64,000 bases of DNA from VYFG01 sp965213885 (lineage in GTDB: Bacteria > Pseudomonadota > Gammaproteobacteria > Arenicellales > Poriferihabitantaceae), in assembly GCA_965213885.1 (NCBI GenBank), contig OZ243919.1:1364001-1428000 (forward strand), read 5' to 3'. Made by a program: the position numbers and the translations under genes. The notes beneath the pieces are model-generated. The model searched no databases and was not told the DNA's origin. It was given only the letters and a program-made list of their open reading frames with translations. This document shows, piece by piece, positions 8,338 to 19,012 of this stretch. The first letter of the stretch is position 1, and every line of letters begins with the position of its first letter.

Positions 8338-10233
8338 TCAGTCCAGCCTGGCCAGTCGGTTTTCGACCTCGTCATCCGTGCCCCCTGGCGGGAACAGGCC
8401 GAGACGCTCGGTAAGATAATAGTCCAGAAGCTTGCGCGCCATGGGCGCTGCGGTACGGCTGCCGCCGCCGGCGTGCTCCACAATGACAGCGACAGCGATC
8501 TTGGGCTGATCCAGCGGTGCGAAGCCGATGAACAGCGAATGGTCCCTGAAACGCTTTTCCGTCTCTTCCTCCCTGTAAATCTCGTTCTGCCCAACTTTTT
8601 TCACCTGGGCGGTTCCTGTCTTGCCTGCCATTTCATACCGTAGGCCGCGCCCGGACTGGCGGGCGGTGCCTTTGTCCCCATGCACGACATCCCGCATGCC
8701 CATAATGACGTACTCGAAGTCTTTCGGATCATTCCCGACAACCCGGTCGGGCACCCCGGGCTGCAGCTGCTCCCGGGTATGGGTTTGAGGATTCTCGACA
8801 GCGGTCAGAAACCGTGGCACCACCTTGCGCCCGCGGTTCGCCAGGGTGGCTGTTACCGTTGCCAGCTGCAATGGTGTGATCAGCATATATCCCTGGCCGA
8901 TACCGACGATGATGGTTTCCCCGGGAGTCCATGGCTGTTGGTGGATTTCCTGTTTCCACTCACGTGAGGGCATCAGACCACTCGGTTCACCCAACAGATC
9001 GATACCCGTGTGATCGCCAAAGCCGAAATGACTCATGCCCTCATGCATCGAGTTGATCCCCAGCCGTCTGGCAAGCTGGTAATAATACACGTTGCAGGAC
9101 TGCTCGATGGCATCATGGGCATCCACGCTGCCATGACCGGACTTCTTCCAGTCGCGATAACGGCGTTTTCCGTTGGGCAGACGGTAGTAACCATTGCAGA
9201 AAACACGTTGATGGGGACTGACGCCTTTCTGCATGCCCACCAGGGTCATGAAACCCTTGATCGTGGAACCAGGCGCATAGCGGCCGTACAAGGCCCTGTT
9301 CAGGAGTGGGCGACGGTCCGAGGTCCGCAGTTCCCCATACGCCTTCCTGCCAATACCGTTGACGAAAGGATTGGGATCGAATCCGGGCATACTTGCGAAG
9401 GCCAGCACGTCTCCGGTAGCCGGCTCGATGGCCACGATTGCCCCCTCGTAATCTCCCAGCAGTTCCATGGCCTTTTCCTGCAGCTGTATGTCCAGGCTGA
9501 GGTGCAGGACCTTGCCTGCCTCGGGCGGCACCTGTTCAAGATTTCGGATGACCTTGCCGTGGGCGTTGGTTTCCACCTGCTTGAAGCCCGACTTTCCGAG
9601 AAGCGTGGTCTCGTAGAAGGCCTCGATACCATTCTTGCCGATATACTCCAGTCCGCGGTATTTCTCATTGTCTATCTGCTCGAGGTCGTCGGCACTGATC
9701 CTTCCCACGTAACCCACCACGTGGGAGGTCAGATCACCCCGAGTGTAATCCCGTTGCAGCCTTGCCCTGAACTCGGCCCCGGGATAACGGTGAAGGTTTA
9801 CCGCCAAACGGGAGGCTTCCTTCTCGCTCAGATTTGCGCGTAGCGTCTGTCGCTCGAATGAAGGCCGTCTCTTGAGCAGTGTGCGGAAACGCTCAAGGTC
9901 ATCTTCCTTGAGTTCCACCAGCTGTCCCAGCTGGTCCAGCAACGCATCCATGTCCTGGACCTTGTCCGGCAGAATCTCCAGGTTATAGACCAGGAAGTTC
10001 TGGGCCAGAATTTCCCCGTTGCGGTCATAGATCAAACCACGGACCGGTGGTAACGGCACCAGATCAATTCGATTGCTCTGTGCCAGTTCTTCAAACCGTG
10101 CATGCTGGGAGATCTGCAGGTAACCCACCCGGATCGCCAGCACCAGGGCAAGCAGACCAACCGCGACAAACATCACCACAATCCGGTTATATGCATTCCG
10201 GCTTTCCAGCAGATAGTTGCGAATCGGTGCCAC
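8338..10233 (-). CDS. mrdA: Penicillin-binding protein 2 (peptidoglycan DD-transpeptidase MrdA)
   Basis: Elongation-specific transpeptidase that crosslinks the strands made by RodA. 631 residues: one N-terminal transmembrane helix (about 17-38), pedestal/dimerisation domain, then the transpeptidase domain with S323-T-I-K, S379-C-N and K538-T-G-T-A. Length fits the PBP2 family. Lies 8 bp after mreD and 3 bp before rodA. Confidence 0.97.
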   Translation of the reverse strand: MAPIRNYLLESRNAYNRIVVMFVAVGLLALVLAIRVGYLQISQHARFEELAQSNRIDLVPLPPVRGLIYDRNGEILAQNFLVYNLEILPDKVQDMDALLDQLGQLVELKEDDLERFRTLLKRRPSFERQTLRANLSEKEASRLAVNLHRYPGAEFRARLQRDYTRGDLTSHVVGYVGRISADDLEQIDNEKYRGLEYIGKNGIEAFYETTLLGKSGFKQVETNAHGKVIRNLEQVPPEAGKVLHLSLDIQLQEKAMELLGDYEGAIVAIEPATGDVLAFASMPGFDPNPFVNGIGRKAYGELRTSDRRPLLNRALYGRYAPGSTIKGFMTLVGMQKGVSPHQRVFCNGYYRLPNGKRRYRDWKKSGHGSVDAHDAIEQSCNVYYYQLARRLGINSMHEGMSHFGFGDHTGIDLLGEPSGLMPSREWKQEIHQQPWTPGETIIVGIGQGYMLITPLQLATVTATLANRGRKVVPRFLTAVENPQTHTREQLQPGVPDRVVGNDPKDFEYVIMGMRDVVHGDKGTARQSGRGLRYEMAGKTGTAQVKKVGQNEIYREEETEKRFRDHSLFIGFAPLDQPKIAVAVIVEHAGGGSRTAAPMARKLLDYYLTERLGLFPPGGTDDEVENRLARLD

Positions 10234-10241
10234 GGCCTACC

Positions 10242-10754
10242 CTATCTCATCTGAACCATGCCACTGCGTCGTCTGGCGAAACGCAGGAGGGTATACACCA
10301 CCGGCCAGACCAAGGCAGAGGTCAATGCTGCCTGCCAGTATACCAGCCTCAGATCGATATCATTGGTCAGGCGAAAGACCCAGGCAAGGAACAGGACCTC
10401 CAGTGCGGAGAGCGCAAAAATCACCATGCATTGCTGCCATAACGGATACATCCTCACCTGCCGGTGGAAGAGCACCCCTACCATGGCCACGAACGCCAGC
10501 ATGAATGCATACACGCCGAACAAGGTATGCAGCATCATGTCCAGGAGCAGTCCGACGATCCAGCCGGTGCCCACTCCCACACGCTCCGGCACCGCCAGGC
10601 ACCAATAAAAAAGCACCAGGCTGACCCAGTGCGGTTCGGCAAAGTTCATCCAGTCCGGATATGGGATGACGGACAGCAGCATGGCCACACCCAGGGACAC
10701 GGGAATGATCCACCAGCGACGGCCCCATGCCATTCGAGAGAAAGACGTGGTCAT
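10242..10754 (-). CDS. mreD: Rod shape-determining protein MreD
   Basis: Inner-membrane component of the elongasome, 170 residues, with five to six hydrophobic helices (for example residues 15-30 and the stretch around GLLLDMMLHTLFGVYAF, which is typical of MreD). It lies between mreC and mrdA. There is a 61-bp gap after mreC, which is longer than most junctions in this operon. Confidence 0.92.
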   Translation of the reverse strand: MTTSFSRMAWGRRWWIIPVSLGVAMLLSVIPYPDWMNFAEPHWVSLVLFYWCLAVPERVGVGTGWIVGLLLDMMLHTLFGVYAFMLAFVAMVGVLFHRQVRMYPLWQQCMVIFALSALEVLFLAWVFRLTNDIDLRLVYWQAALTSALVWPVVYTLLRFARRRSGMVQMR

Positions 10755-10815
10755 CGACAGTATCCGCAGAATGCTGCACGCTCCATGCGTAACCCGACAT
10801 CATCGGATTGCCGAC

Positions 10816-11643
10816 TCATTCCCCCACCGCCAATCGATCAGTGTCCCATACCAGCAACACCTGTTTCAACAGGTCGATACGAGTGGTGGTCACGGCGTTG
10901 ATGGACAGGAACGACTCGGTCGCCTCGGTTGTAATTTCCACTACCTCTGCAACCTTGTAACCTGCCGGGAAACGTCCGCCCATGCCCGAGGTCACCAGGA
11001 TGTCGCCCTTGCGGATGTCAGCCTGCCGCAAGAGATAGGGCACGTTCACCTGATCCTTCTCCCCCTTGCCCTGTACGATGGTGCGAAGCCCGTTACGCTG
11101 CACTTGTACCGGGATGCCGTGACTGCGGTCCGTGACCAGGGTCACGACGCTCTGGCGTACATCCACTTCCGAAACCTGTCCGATCACACCTTCAGGCGCA
11201 ACCACCGGCTGCCCCACGAACACACCTGCCTCGATGCCGCGGTCTATGATGATCCGGTGGCTGAAGGGATCCAGCCCGATATTGGTGATTTCCGCCAGAA
11301 TCATCTGGTCATCGGAACGGCGGGAGGTGGCCAGAAGGCGGGACAGGCGGCTGTTTTCCGCCACCAGGGCATCGTACAGCTGCAGTCGGGTAGCCAACTT
11401 GGCCTGCCTTTCGCGCAGGGACTCCAACTCCTCGTAGACGGTGTTGTCCGGATAATGGGAACGGATCGTCTCTGAGATATTCCCGGGCAGTTCCGCCATG
11501 GCATAGAACGGCATCGCGAGTATGGATGCGGTGGAACGCACCGGCTGCAGCTGATCACTCCGATGGTCCACGATCATCAGGCCGAACGACAGGATCGCAA
11601 GCAGGATGAACCGATAGAGGGTACTGACATGCCCGAAAATCAT
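10816..11643 (-). CDS. mreC: Rod shape-determining protein MreC
   Basis: Bitopic periplasmic scaffold linking MreB to PBP2. 275 residues: N-terminal membrane anchor (FILLAILSFGLMIVD, about residues 12-26), a coiled coil (about 65-100, with LRERQAKLATRLQLYDALV), then the double beta-barrel domain with VVAPEGVIGQVSEV and TSGMGGRFPAGYKVAEV. The neighbours mreB and mreD confirm the call. Confidence 0.96.
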   Translation of the reverse strand: MIFGHVSTLYRFILLAILSFGLMIVDHRSDQLQPVRSTASILAMPFYAMAELPGNISETIRSHYPDNTVYEELESLRERQAKLATRLQLYDALVAENSRLSRLLATSRRSDDQMILAEITNIGLDPFSHRIIIDRGIEAGVFVGQPVVAPEGVIGQVSEVDVRQSVVTLVTDRSHGIPVQVQRNGLRTIVQGKGEKDQVNVPYLLRQADIRKGDILVTSGMGGRFPAGYKVAEVVEITTEATESFLSINAVTTTRIDLLKQVLLVWDTDRLAVGE

Positions 11644-11778
11644 GGCCCTTCCGGTACTGTCTCTCGTCCGGTCAATCCGCAGGCTCCAGGGGAAGGAAGC
11701 CCCCGGAAACTATGCACTGTGCACACCACCTGCTGCAATGGACTGATTTGGAACTCCGATTCGTTGTCCCTGTGAAAT

Positions 11779-12822
11779 TCAGTTGTCGCTGGAAAATACG
11801 TTGTTCAGGGTATCCATTTCCTCCAGCGCACGGCCGCAGCCGCGGACAACGCAGGTCAGTGGATCTTCCGCGACAACAACCGGGAGATCGGTGTCCTGCA
11901 TCAGGCGCCGGTCCATATCCCTCAGCAGCGCCCCACCTCCCGCGATCACCATGCCCTTTTCACCGATATCGGCAGAAAGTTCCGGTGGTGTCTTTTCCAG
12001 TGCCTGACGGATGGCCTGGACGATCTGCACCAAGGCATCGTCGATGGCGTCGTAGACTTCTTCGCTGGAGATCACCAGACTGCGGGCCATACCCTCCGAT
12101 ATGTCCCGGCCCTTGATCTCCATTTCCATGTGCTCGGATTCGGACCACGCGGTCGCGATGGTCTGTTTGACACGTTCCGCAGTGGCTTCTCCGATCAGCA
12201 CTCCGTGCCGGCGGCGGATGTAGTTGATGATGGCATCGTCGTAGGTGTCGCCAGCGACTCGGAGTGAATTGGAATACACCATGCCCCCAAGAGAAAGAAT
12301 ACCGACTTCGGTGGTACCTCCACCGATATCCACCACCATGGAACCGGTAGGCTCGGCCACGGGAAGATTCGCCCCGATGGCCACGGCCATCGGTTCCTCG
12401 ATCAGGTAAACCTCCCTGGCACCGGCGCTCATGGCGGATTCACGAATAGCCCTACGCTCAACCTGGGTTGAACCGCACGGGACGCAAACGATAATCCTCG
12501 GACTGGAGAAGAACCGGTTCTCCTGTACCTTCCTGATGAAGTATTTCAGCATGTCCTCGGTGATGTTGAAATCGGCGATTACGCCATCCCTCAACGGTCG
12601 GATTGCCCGTATGGTGCCCGGAGTACGGCCCAGCATCAGTTTGGCTTCCTGACCTACGGCGAGCACACTTTTTCCCGCCCCACCGAAACCGGAACTCTTG
12701 ATGGCCACTACCGAGGGTTCGTTGAGGACAATTCCCTTATTTCGCACATAAATCAAAGTGTTGGCGGTTCCAAGATCAATGGCGAGATCATTGGAAAAAA
12801 AGCCGGCCAGGCGTTTCAGCAT
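11779..12822 (-). CDS. mreB: Rod shape-determining protein MreB (bacterial actin)
   Basis: Actin-like ATPase that directs lateral wall synthesis. 347 residues, the usual MreB length. Nucleotide-binding segments visible: DLGTANTLIYV near the N-terminus, VVDIGGGTTEVGIL (phosphate 2) and MVIAGGGALLRDMD (adenosine). First gene of the minus-strand operon running through mreCD, mrdA, rodA, mltB, rlpA, dacA, ybeD and lipB. A 135-bp gap separates it from mreC. Its promoter region is shared with divergent gatC. Confidence 0.98.
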   Translation of the reverse strand: MLKRLAGFFSNDLAIDLGTANTLIYVRNKGIVLNEPSVVAIKSSGFGGAGKSVLAVGQEAKLMLGRTPGTIRAIRPLRDGVIADFNITEDMLKYFIRKVQENRFFSSPRIIVCVPCGSTQVERRAIRESAMSAGAREVYLIEEPMAVAIGANLPVAEPTGSMVVDIGGGTTEVGILSLGGMVYSNSLRVAGDTYDDAIINYIRRRHGVLIGEATAERVKQTIATAWSESEHMEMEIKGRDISEGMARSLVISSEEVYDAIDDALVQIVQAIRQALEKTPPELSADIGEKGMVIAGGGALLRDMDRRLMQDTDLPVVVAEDPLTCVVRGCGRALEEMDTLNNVFSSDN

Positions 12823-12951
12823 TGTGTTTTTGGAGTTGTTGAATGGGGAGGCTAAGGAATCCAGACCCCGGAGAAATCCTAGCGGCGTAGCTTAACAACC
12901 GGTGGCATACTATTCAACTGCGCAAAGCTATGGTAAGTTGCTGCGCAAATG

Positions 12952-13010
12952 CTGTGTCCGTAACGCTGCAGCATGGCCGGAACGGCCTTTGTTCAGGCTG
13001 CCGGACACAG
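12952..13010 (+). promoter_or_regulatory. nested inverted repeat in the gatC leader / mreB-gatC divergent region
   Basis: Perfect outer arms CTGTGTCCG (12952-12960) and CGGACACAG (13002-13010); inside them GCAGC (12968-12972) pairs with GCTGC (12997-13001), and the centre is GGCCG-GAA-CGGCC. The 3' arm ends 39 bp before the gatC start, so a plus-strand transcript would carry a long stem just upstream of the ribosome site. It could be an RNA leader, an mreB upstream element or an operator cruciform. A direct repeat CTGCGCAAA (12918 and 12941) lies beside it. No T-run follows, so a terminator is unlikely. Confidence 0.45.
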
Positions 13011-13049
13011 TGATTGCCATTGCTTGTCCGATCATTTCCGAACCGCCAA

Positions 13050-13340
13050 ATGTCTTCCATCAGCAGTGAGCAGGTCACCCATATCGCGCGGCTTGCCCGT
13101 TTGAAGACCGACGAGGAGAAATCCACCTATTTCGCCGGTCACCTTACCCGTATCCTGGATCTCCTGGAACAAATGAACCGGATCGACACGGAGTCCATCG
13201 AACCCATGGCCCACCCCCAGAACGTCCACCTTCGGCTGCGCGAGGACACTGTCACCTCAAATACCTGTCGCGAGGATTACCAGGCCATCGCACCGTTGGC
13301 GGAGAACGGACTGTACCTGGTTCCCCGAGTCATCGAATAG
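13050..13340 (+). CDS. gatC: Aspartyl/glutamyl-tRNA amidotransferase subunit C
   Basis: Small chaperone-like subunit of GatCAB, which converts mischarged Glu-tRNA(Gln) and/or Asp-tRNA(Asn) to the amidated form. 96 residues, with the family pattern VTHIARLARLKTDEEK at the N-terminus, the central LDLLEQMNRIDTESIEPMAHP and the C-terminal AENGLYLVPRVIE. Start ATG 13050 fits the family length; an in-frame codon at 13014 would add 12 residues. Confidence 0.96.
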   Translation: MSSISSEQVTHIARLARLKTDEEKSTYFAGHLTRILDLLEQMNRIDTESIEPMAHPQNVHLRLREDTVTSNTCREDYQAIAPLAENGLYLVPRVIE

Positions 13341-13415
13341 ACAGCGAGCGCTGCGAATATCCGAGACCGGTCCGGGCATCGCCTGACCGCCACTGCACAG
13401 TCCGCACCCGAACGT

Positions 13416-14869
13416 ATGCACAACCGATCCATCAGGGACCACGCCCGGTCTATGGCCAAGGGCGAATACAGCAGCACCGAACTCACCCGGCATTTTCTCG
13501 CGCGCATGGCCGATGCCGGAGATCTGAACGCCTTGATCACCGTCACCGGGGACCAGGCCCTGGAACAGGCCCACGAGGCGGACCAGCGCATCCGATCCGG
13601 TGACGCCGGCCCGCTTGCCGGTATACCGATGGTGCACAAGGATATTTTCTGCACCGAGGGTATTCGCACCACCTGCGGCTCGAAGATGCTCTCGGAATTC
13701 GTTTCACCCTACGATGCAACCGTGGTCAGGCGTCTGGCTGAGGCCGGCATGGTGAGCATGGGAAAAACCAACATGGACGAATTCGCCATGGGTTCATCCA
13801 ACGAGTCCAGCCATTTCGGGGCAGTGAAGAATCCCTGGGATACCAGCCGTGTTCCGGGGGGCAGTTCCGGTGGCTCTGCCGCGGCAGTGGCAGCCCGACT
13901 GGCAACCGTGGCCACCGCCACGGACACGGGCGGCTCCATCCGTCAGCCCGCGGCATTGTGCGGTATCACCGGGATCAAGCCGAGCTACGGCCGGGTGTCG
14001 CGATACGGCATGATTGCCTTTGCCTCCTCACTGGACCAGGGCGGCATCCTGACAACGAGCGCGGAGGACGCTGCCCTGGTGCTTGAGGCCATGGCAGGAT
14101 TTGATGAACGCGATTCGACGTCGCTTGCACAGCAGGTGCCGAACTACACGGCATCCCTGGAGGAATCGATCAGGGGCAAGGTAATCGGTCTGCCGAAGGA
14201 GTTTTTCGGTGAGGGCGTGGAGCCGGATGTCGCGGATGCCATACAGGCCGCCATCCGTGAGCTCGAGGCTCTGGGCGCCCGCACGGTGGCAGTGGAGCTC
14301 CCCAACAGCGAGATCGGCATTCCCTGTTATTACGTCCTGGCCCCGGCGGAGGCCAGTTCCAACCTTTCCCGCTTCGACGGCGTGAGATACGGTCATCGCA
14401 CCTCACAGTTCGATGACCTGACCGACATGTACGAACGCAGCCGGGCGGAGGGATTCGGAGAGGAAGTGCAGCGCCGGATCATGATCGGCACCTACGTGCT
14501 GTCATCGGGGTATTACGATGCCTACTACATCAAGGCGCAGAAGCTGCGCCGGATGATCGCGGACGACTTCAACCGCGCCTTCGAACGGTGCGATCTCATA
14601 GCCGGTCCCACTTCGCCGGGCACCGCATTTCCGATCGGCGCCAAGAACGATGACCCTATTGCGATGTATCTGAACGATATATTCACCAACTCGGTCAACC
14701 TGGCAGGACTGCCGGGAATCTCGGTCAATGCCGGGTTCGACCGCGATGGGCTGCCCGTCGGACTTCACCTCATCGGCCGCTATCTGGATGAATCCACCAT
14801 CCTGAACGTCGCCCACCAGTTCCAGCAGGCCACCGATTGGCACAAAACGGCGCCGGGAGGCTACGCCTG

Positions 14870-14870
<1 letters not shown>
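13416..14870 (+). CDS. gatA: Aspartyl/glutamyl-tRNA amidotransferase subunit A
   Basis: Amidase-signature glutaminase that supplies ammonia to GatB. 484 residues with the catalytic triad K75 (in PMVHKD), S150 in the GGSSGGSAAAVAA loop and S174 in ATDTGGSIRQPA. Length and motifs match GatA. The stop overlaps the gatB start by one base (TGATG), consistent with coupled synthesis of the complex. Confidence 0.97.
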
Positions 14871-16303
<1,433 letters not shown>

Positions 16304-16345
16304 CCCCTGGGCGATGAGCGGATCTTCCGACAGTGAACTTCTGCG

Positions 16346-16369
16346 GCCGATCAGCTGCGATCGGCGTTT
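16346..16369 (+). terminator. candidate terminator after gatB
   Basis: GCCGATC (16346-16352) and GATCGGC (16359-16365) form a perfect 7-bp stem with a 6-base loop, followed by GTTT. The T-run is short, so it may be weak. It lies between convergent gatB and the DUF3299 gene. Confidence 0.45.
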
Positions 16370-16429
16370 CCCATTCCGCTTAAGCCGATTGGGGTGCGGA
16401 ACCGGGCAAGAGGCTCTCCTGCCGGAACC

Positions 16430-16924
16430 CTAGAACCGGTAGGGTTCAATTCTGTCCGCGGACAGCACGTAGCCGATCTCGGCCAGTGCTGTCGATATCG
16501 GAGTTGTTCCAAACATGCCGGTCACCCAAACCGGGTCAAACAGGCCCCCGTCTTCGTAGGGCTTCCCGGTGGTAACCAGCACGAGCTGATTTGCCGGAGG
16601 TGGGGGCACATGGATACAGGCGCCGATATAGGGAACCAGAATGAAGGACGTGACCCCCGTTCCCGTGTAGTCAATCGGTACGATGAACCCGGGCAGGCGT
16701 ACGGTTTTCCCATTCCAGTCCGTGCGCACCCCCGTCGCGGGTGGCTGCAGATCTGCAAGCCCCGGGGCATCATGAGGAACGAATTCCTCCAGTTCGAACG
16801 GAAGGGAAAGGGAACCCTCCGGCAACAGGTCACTCCATTCGAGTTCGATGGCCGGTTCCGCCTGCAGCGTACGGCCCAACAGCGTCGCTGCGGCCAAACC
16901 CAGAAGGAAGCAGCGGCGATTCAT
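16430..16924 (-). CDS. DUF3299 family exported protein
   Basis: 164 residues from ATG 16924. The N-terminus MNRRCFLLGLAAATLLG is a signal peptide with twin arginines, which may be Tat- or Sec-dependent. The mature part shows the DUF3299 pattern: VRLPGFIVPIDYTG, SFILVPYIGACIHVPPPPANQ and VWVTGMFG. The cysteine-histidine pair in GACIHVPPP could bind metal. DUF3299 proteins often accompany ABC/ZrgA-type metal-uptake genes; here it lies 144 bp downstream of the ABC permease on the same strand. Biochemical function is unknown. An in-frame upstream ATG at 16939 exists. Confidence 0.82.
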   Translation of the reverse strand: MNRRCFLLGLAAATLLGRTLQAEPAIELEWSDLLPEGSLSLPFELEEFVPHDAPGLADLQPPATGVRTDWNGKTVRLPGFIVPIDYTGTGVTSFILVPYIGACIHVPPPPANQLVLVTTGKPYEDGGLFDPVWVTGMFGTTPISTALAEIGYVLSADRIEPYRF

Positions 16925-17068
16925 CTGATCATCCATCATTTCGATACCGCAATCATTTCACGGCCATCCCGATACGCCGCCGAATTTTCGCATATGGCTT
17001 CCCTGACCGTATTCCCAAGGTGACTTCTCCCGGTATGGGTACGGACACAGAACAGGTGCATCTATTTT

Positions 17069-18319
17069 TCATATCCTCACCATCATGCCATCCGCGAGGG
17101 AAAGCCGGTAGGCCCTGAGTGCAGGGATGAGCCCCACAAGCGCTGCGGCACCAACCACGGAAACGAGAATCCAGACCTCCCAGGCAGTGGGTGTTCCGAT
17201 CGGTAACCAAAGGCCAAAGACGGCATCCACCCAAGGCCGGGCCACAAGCAGACCCGAGTATAGCAGCGCAGTACCGAGACCGGCCCCGGCTCCCGCCATC
17301 AGGATCGCCTCTGTGATCAGCAACCCGAGAATCGTCAGTGGCCGCGCACCCATTGCTCGCCAGATTGCCATTTCACGTCGGCGCTCATTCAGGCTGGAGA
17401 ATACCATTGCCATCATCCCGATCAGCGCCGTGACCACGACCATGGCGGAAACACCGATCAGCGCGGTCTCTGCCACCCCCACAATTTCCCAGAGCTCCTG
17501 CAGCGCCACACCAGGCAGGATGGCCAGGAGCGTCTCCTCAGGATATTCGTTGATCCAGCGCTGGAGCCCAAAGACCTGCAGTCGCGACTGTACGCCTACC
17601 AGAGCAGCTGTGATTGCATTTGGCGTAAGATCCATCTGACGGATCACCTCGACAGGTGTAGTCTTTCCCGGCATTTTTGCTCCACCCTGCCAATCGACAT
17701 GGATTGCCTCGATGGCCTCCATGCCCACGATCACCGTACGATCCACGGGCGTGCCGGTCTTGCCCAAGATGCCCGCCACGCGAAACGGCTGGTCGGCGTG
17801 CTCCGAGAACGATGCAAGGCCGTGCGCGACAACGATGGGATCATCGATGGCATAACCGAGCTTGTCGGCAACATCCGCGCCGACAACAGTGTCATAGAGG
17901 TCTGCGAGGCCGTCGCCGGCTTGAAAAGCCAAAGACTGCCCGCCCCGGAACTTGTAGCGTGTGAAGAATTCCGCCGAAGTGCCCATCACGCGAAACTGCC
18001 GGTGGCTGTCACCAAGTGATATCGGCACGATCCAGTCCACCTCAGGCCGGGCGGCTATATCCTGATAGCTTTCCCAGGATATGTTGTTGGTGGCGTTGCC
18101 AATACGGAACACCGAATAGAGCAGAAGCTGCACTGAACCGGAACGCGCGCCGACAATCAGGTCAGTATTGGAAATCGTATCGGCAAAGCTGGCGCGGGCG
18201 CCGTTGCGCACTTTTTCCACACCGAGAAAGAGCATGACGGACAATGTGATCGCAAGGATGGTCATCCCCACGGTCAGCGACCTCGCCATCAGCGAGCTGA
18301 GGGCGAGTCGGATGATCAT
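17069..18319 (-). CDS. ABC transporter permease, FtsX/MacB type
   Basis: 416-residue membrane protein with one N-terminal helix (about 13-33), a long periplasmic domain (about 40-270) and three C-terminal helices (FtsX domain, from about 280), the topology of LolC/MacB/FtsX permeases. The pre-helix motif ERRREMAIWRAMGARP is typical. ATG 18319 overlaps the ATPase stop (ATGA), so the two form one transporter. With a His-rich DUF2796 protein before it and DUF3299 after it, the likely role is zinc acquisition (ZrgABC-like) rather than lipoprotein export; the substrate is inferred from context only. Confidence 0.85.
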   Translation of the reverse strand: MIIRLALSSLMARSLTVGMTILAITLSVMLFLGVEKVRNGARASFADTISNTDLIVGARSGSVQLLLYSVFRIGNATNNISWESYQDIAARPEVDWIVPISLGDSHRQFRVMGTSAEFFTRYKFRGGQSLAFQAGDGLADLYDTVVGADVADKLGYAIDDPIVVAHGLASFSEHADQPFRVAGILGKTGTPVDRTVIVGMEAIEAIHVDWQGGAKMPGKTTPVEVIRQMDLTPNAITAALVGVQSRLQVFGLQRWINEYPEETLLAILPGVALQELWEIVGVAETALIGVSAMVVVTALIGMMAMVFSSLNERRREMAIWRAMGARPLTILGLLITEAILMAGAGAGLGTALLYSGLLVARPWVDAVFGLWLPIGTPTAWEVWILVSVVGAAALVGLIPALRAYRLSLADGMMVRI

Positions 18320-19011
18320 GCCCCCTCCCTGCCGATGGTTGCGATGTCTCCAATTCCTACCACGCGGTCGAAGTGCCGCCCGAGCCGCTCATCGTGACTG
18401 ACCATCAATAAAGTGGAATCCGCCTGACTGGTCTGGGTGAACAACAGATTCAGGAAGCTGTCCTGGGTATGTGCATCAAGTGCCGATGTCGGTTCGTCGG
18501 CAACAATCAGCGGGGGTTGTCCGATCAGAGCCCGGGCAACGGCCACCCGTTGCTGTTGGCCGACGCTGAGCCGACCTGACAAAACCGGCAGGACGTCATC
18601 TGGGAGCCCCAGTTCCGCACAGAGCCGTGCCGCCTCCGATCGTACATCCCCCGCGCGTTTCCGCCTTTCCGGGGCAAAACGCAAGGGAAGCAGGATATTG
18701 TCCACCACCCGTGCGTAGGGAAGCAGGTTGAACTGTTGGAAAATCAAGCCGATCCGTTCCGCCCGGAACCGGTCACGAGCTCCCGGGCGCAGCTTTGCAA
18801 GGTCTGTACCTGCGACTGTGACACGGCCCGAGATGGCAGTCACGATACCGCAGATCAGTGACAGGAGCGTCGATTTTCCTGAACCGCTTTCTCCAAGCAG
18901 CAGCACCCGCTCCCCCGGAGCGATTTGAAATTCGGGTATAGTGAGGCCAAAGGATTTCCGGCCCGGCCAACAGAACCGGACATCTTCAAGGGCCAGGGAG
19001 ACGGTTGTCAA
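18316..19011 (-). CDS. ABC transporter ATP-binding protein, LolD/MacB type
   Basis: 231-residue ATPase: Walker A LLGESGSGKST (38-48), Q-loop region FQQFNLLPYARV, signature LSVGQQQRVAVARAL, Walker B LIVADEPTSALD, and H-loop MVSHDERL. It starts with TTG at 19011, two bases beyond the stop of the DUF2796 gene; no ATG is better placed. Overlaps the permease by 4 bp. Predicted energy subunit of the metal-linked transporter in this operon. Confidence 0.92.
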   Translation of the reverse strand: MTTVSLALEDVRFCWPGRKSFGLTIPEFQIAPGERVLLLGESGSGKSTLLSLICGIVTAISGRVTVAGTDLAKLRPGARDRFRAERIGLIFQQFNLLPYARVVDNILLPLRFAPERRKRAGDVRSEAARLCAELGLPDDVLPVLSGRLSVGQQQRVAVARALIGQPPLIVADEPTSALDAHTQDSFLNLLFTQTSQADSTLLMVSHDERLGRHFDRVVGIGDIATIGREGA

Positions 19012-19012
19012 A

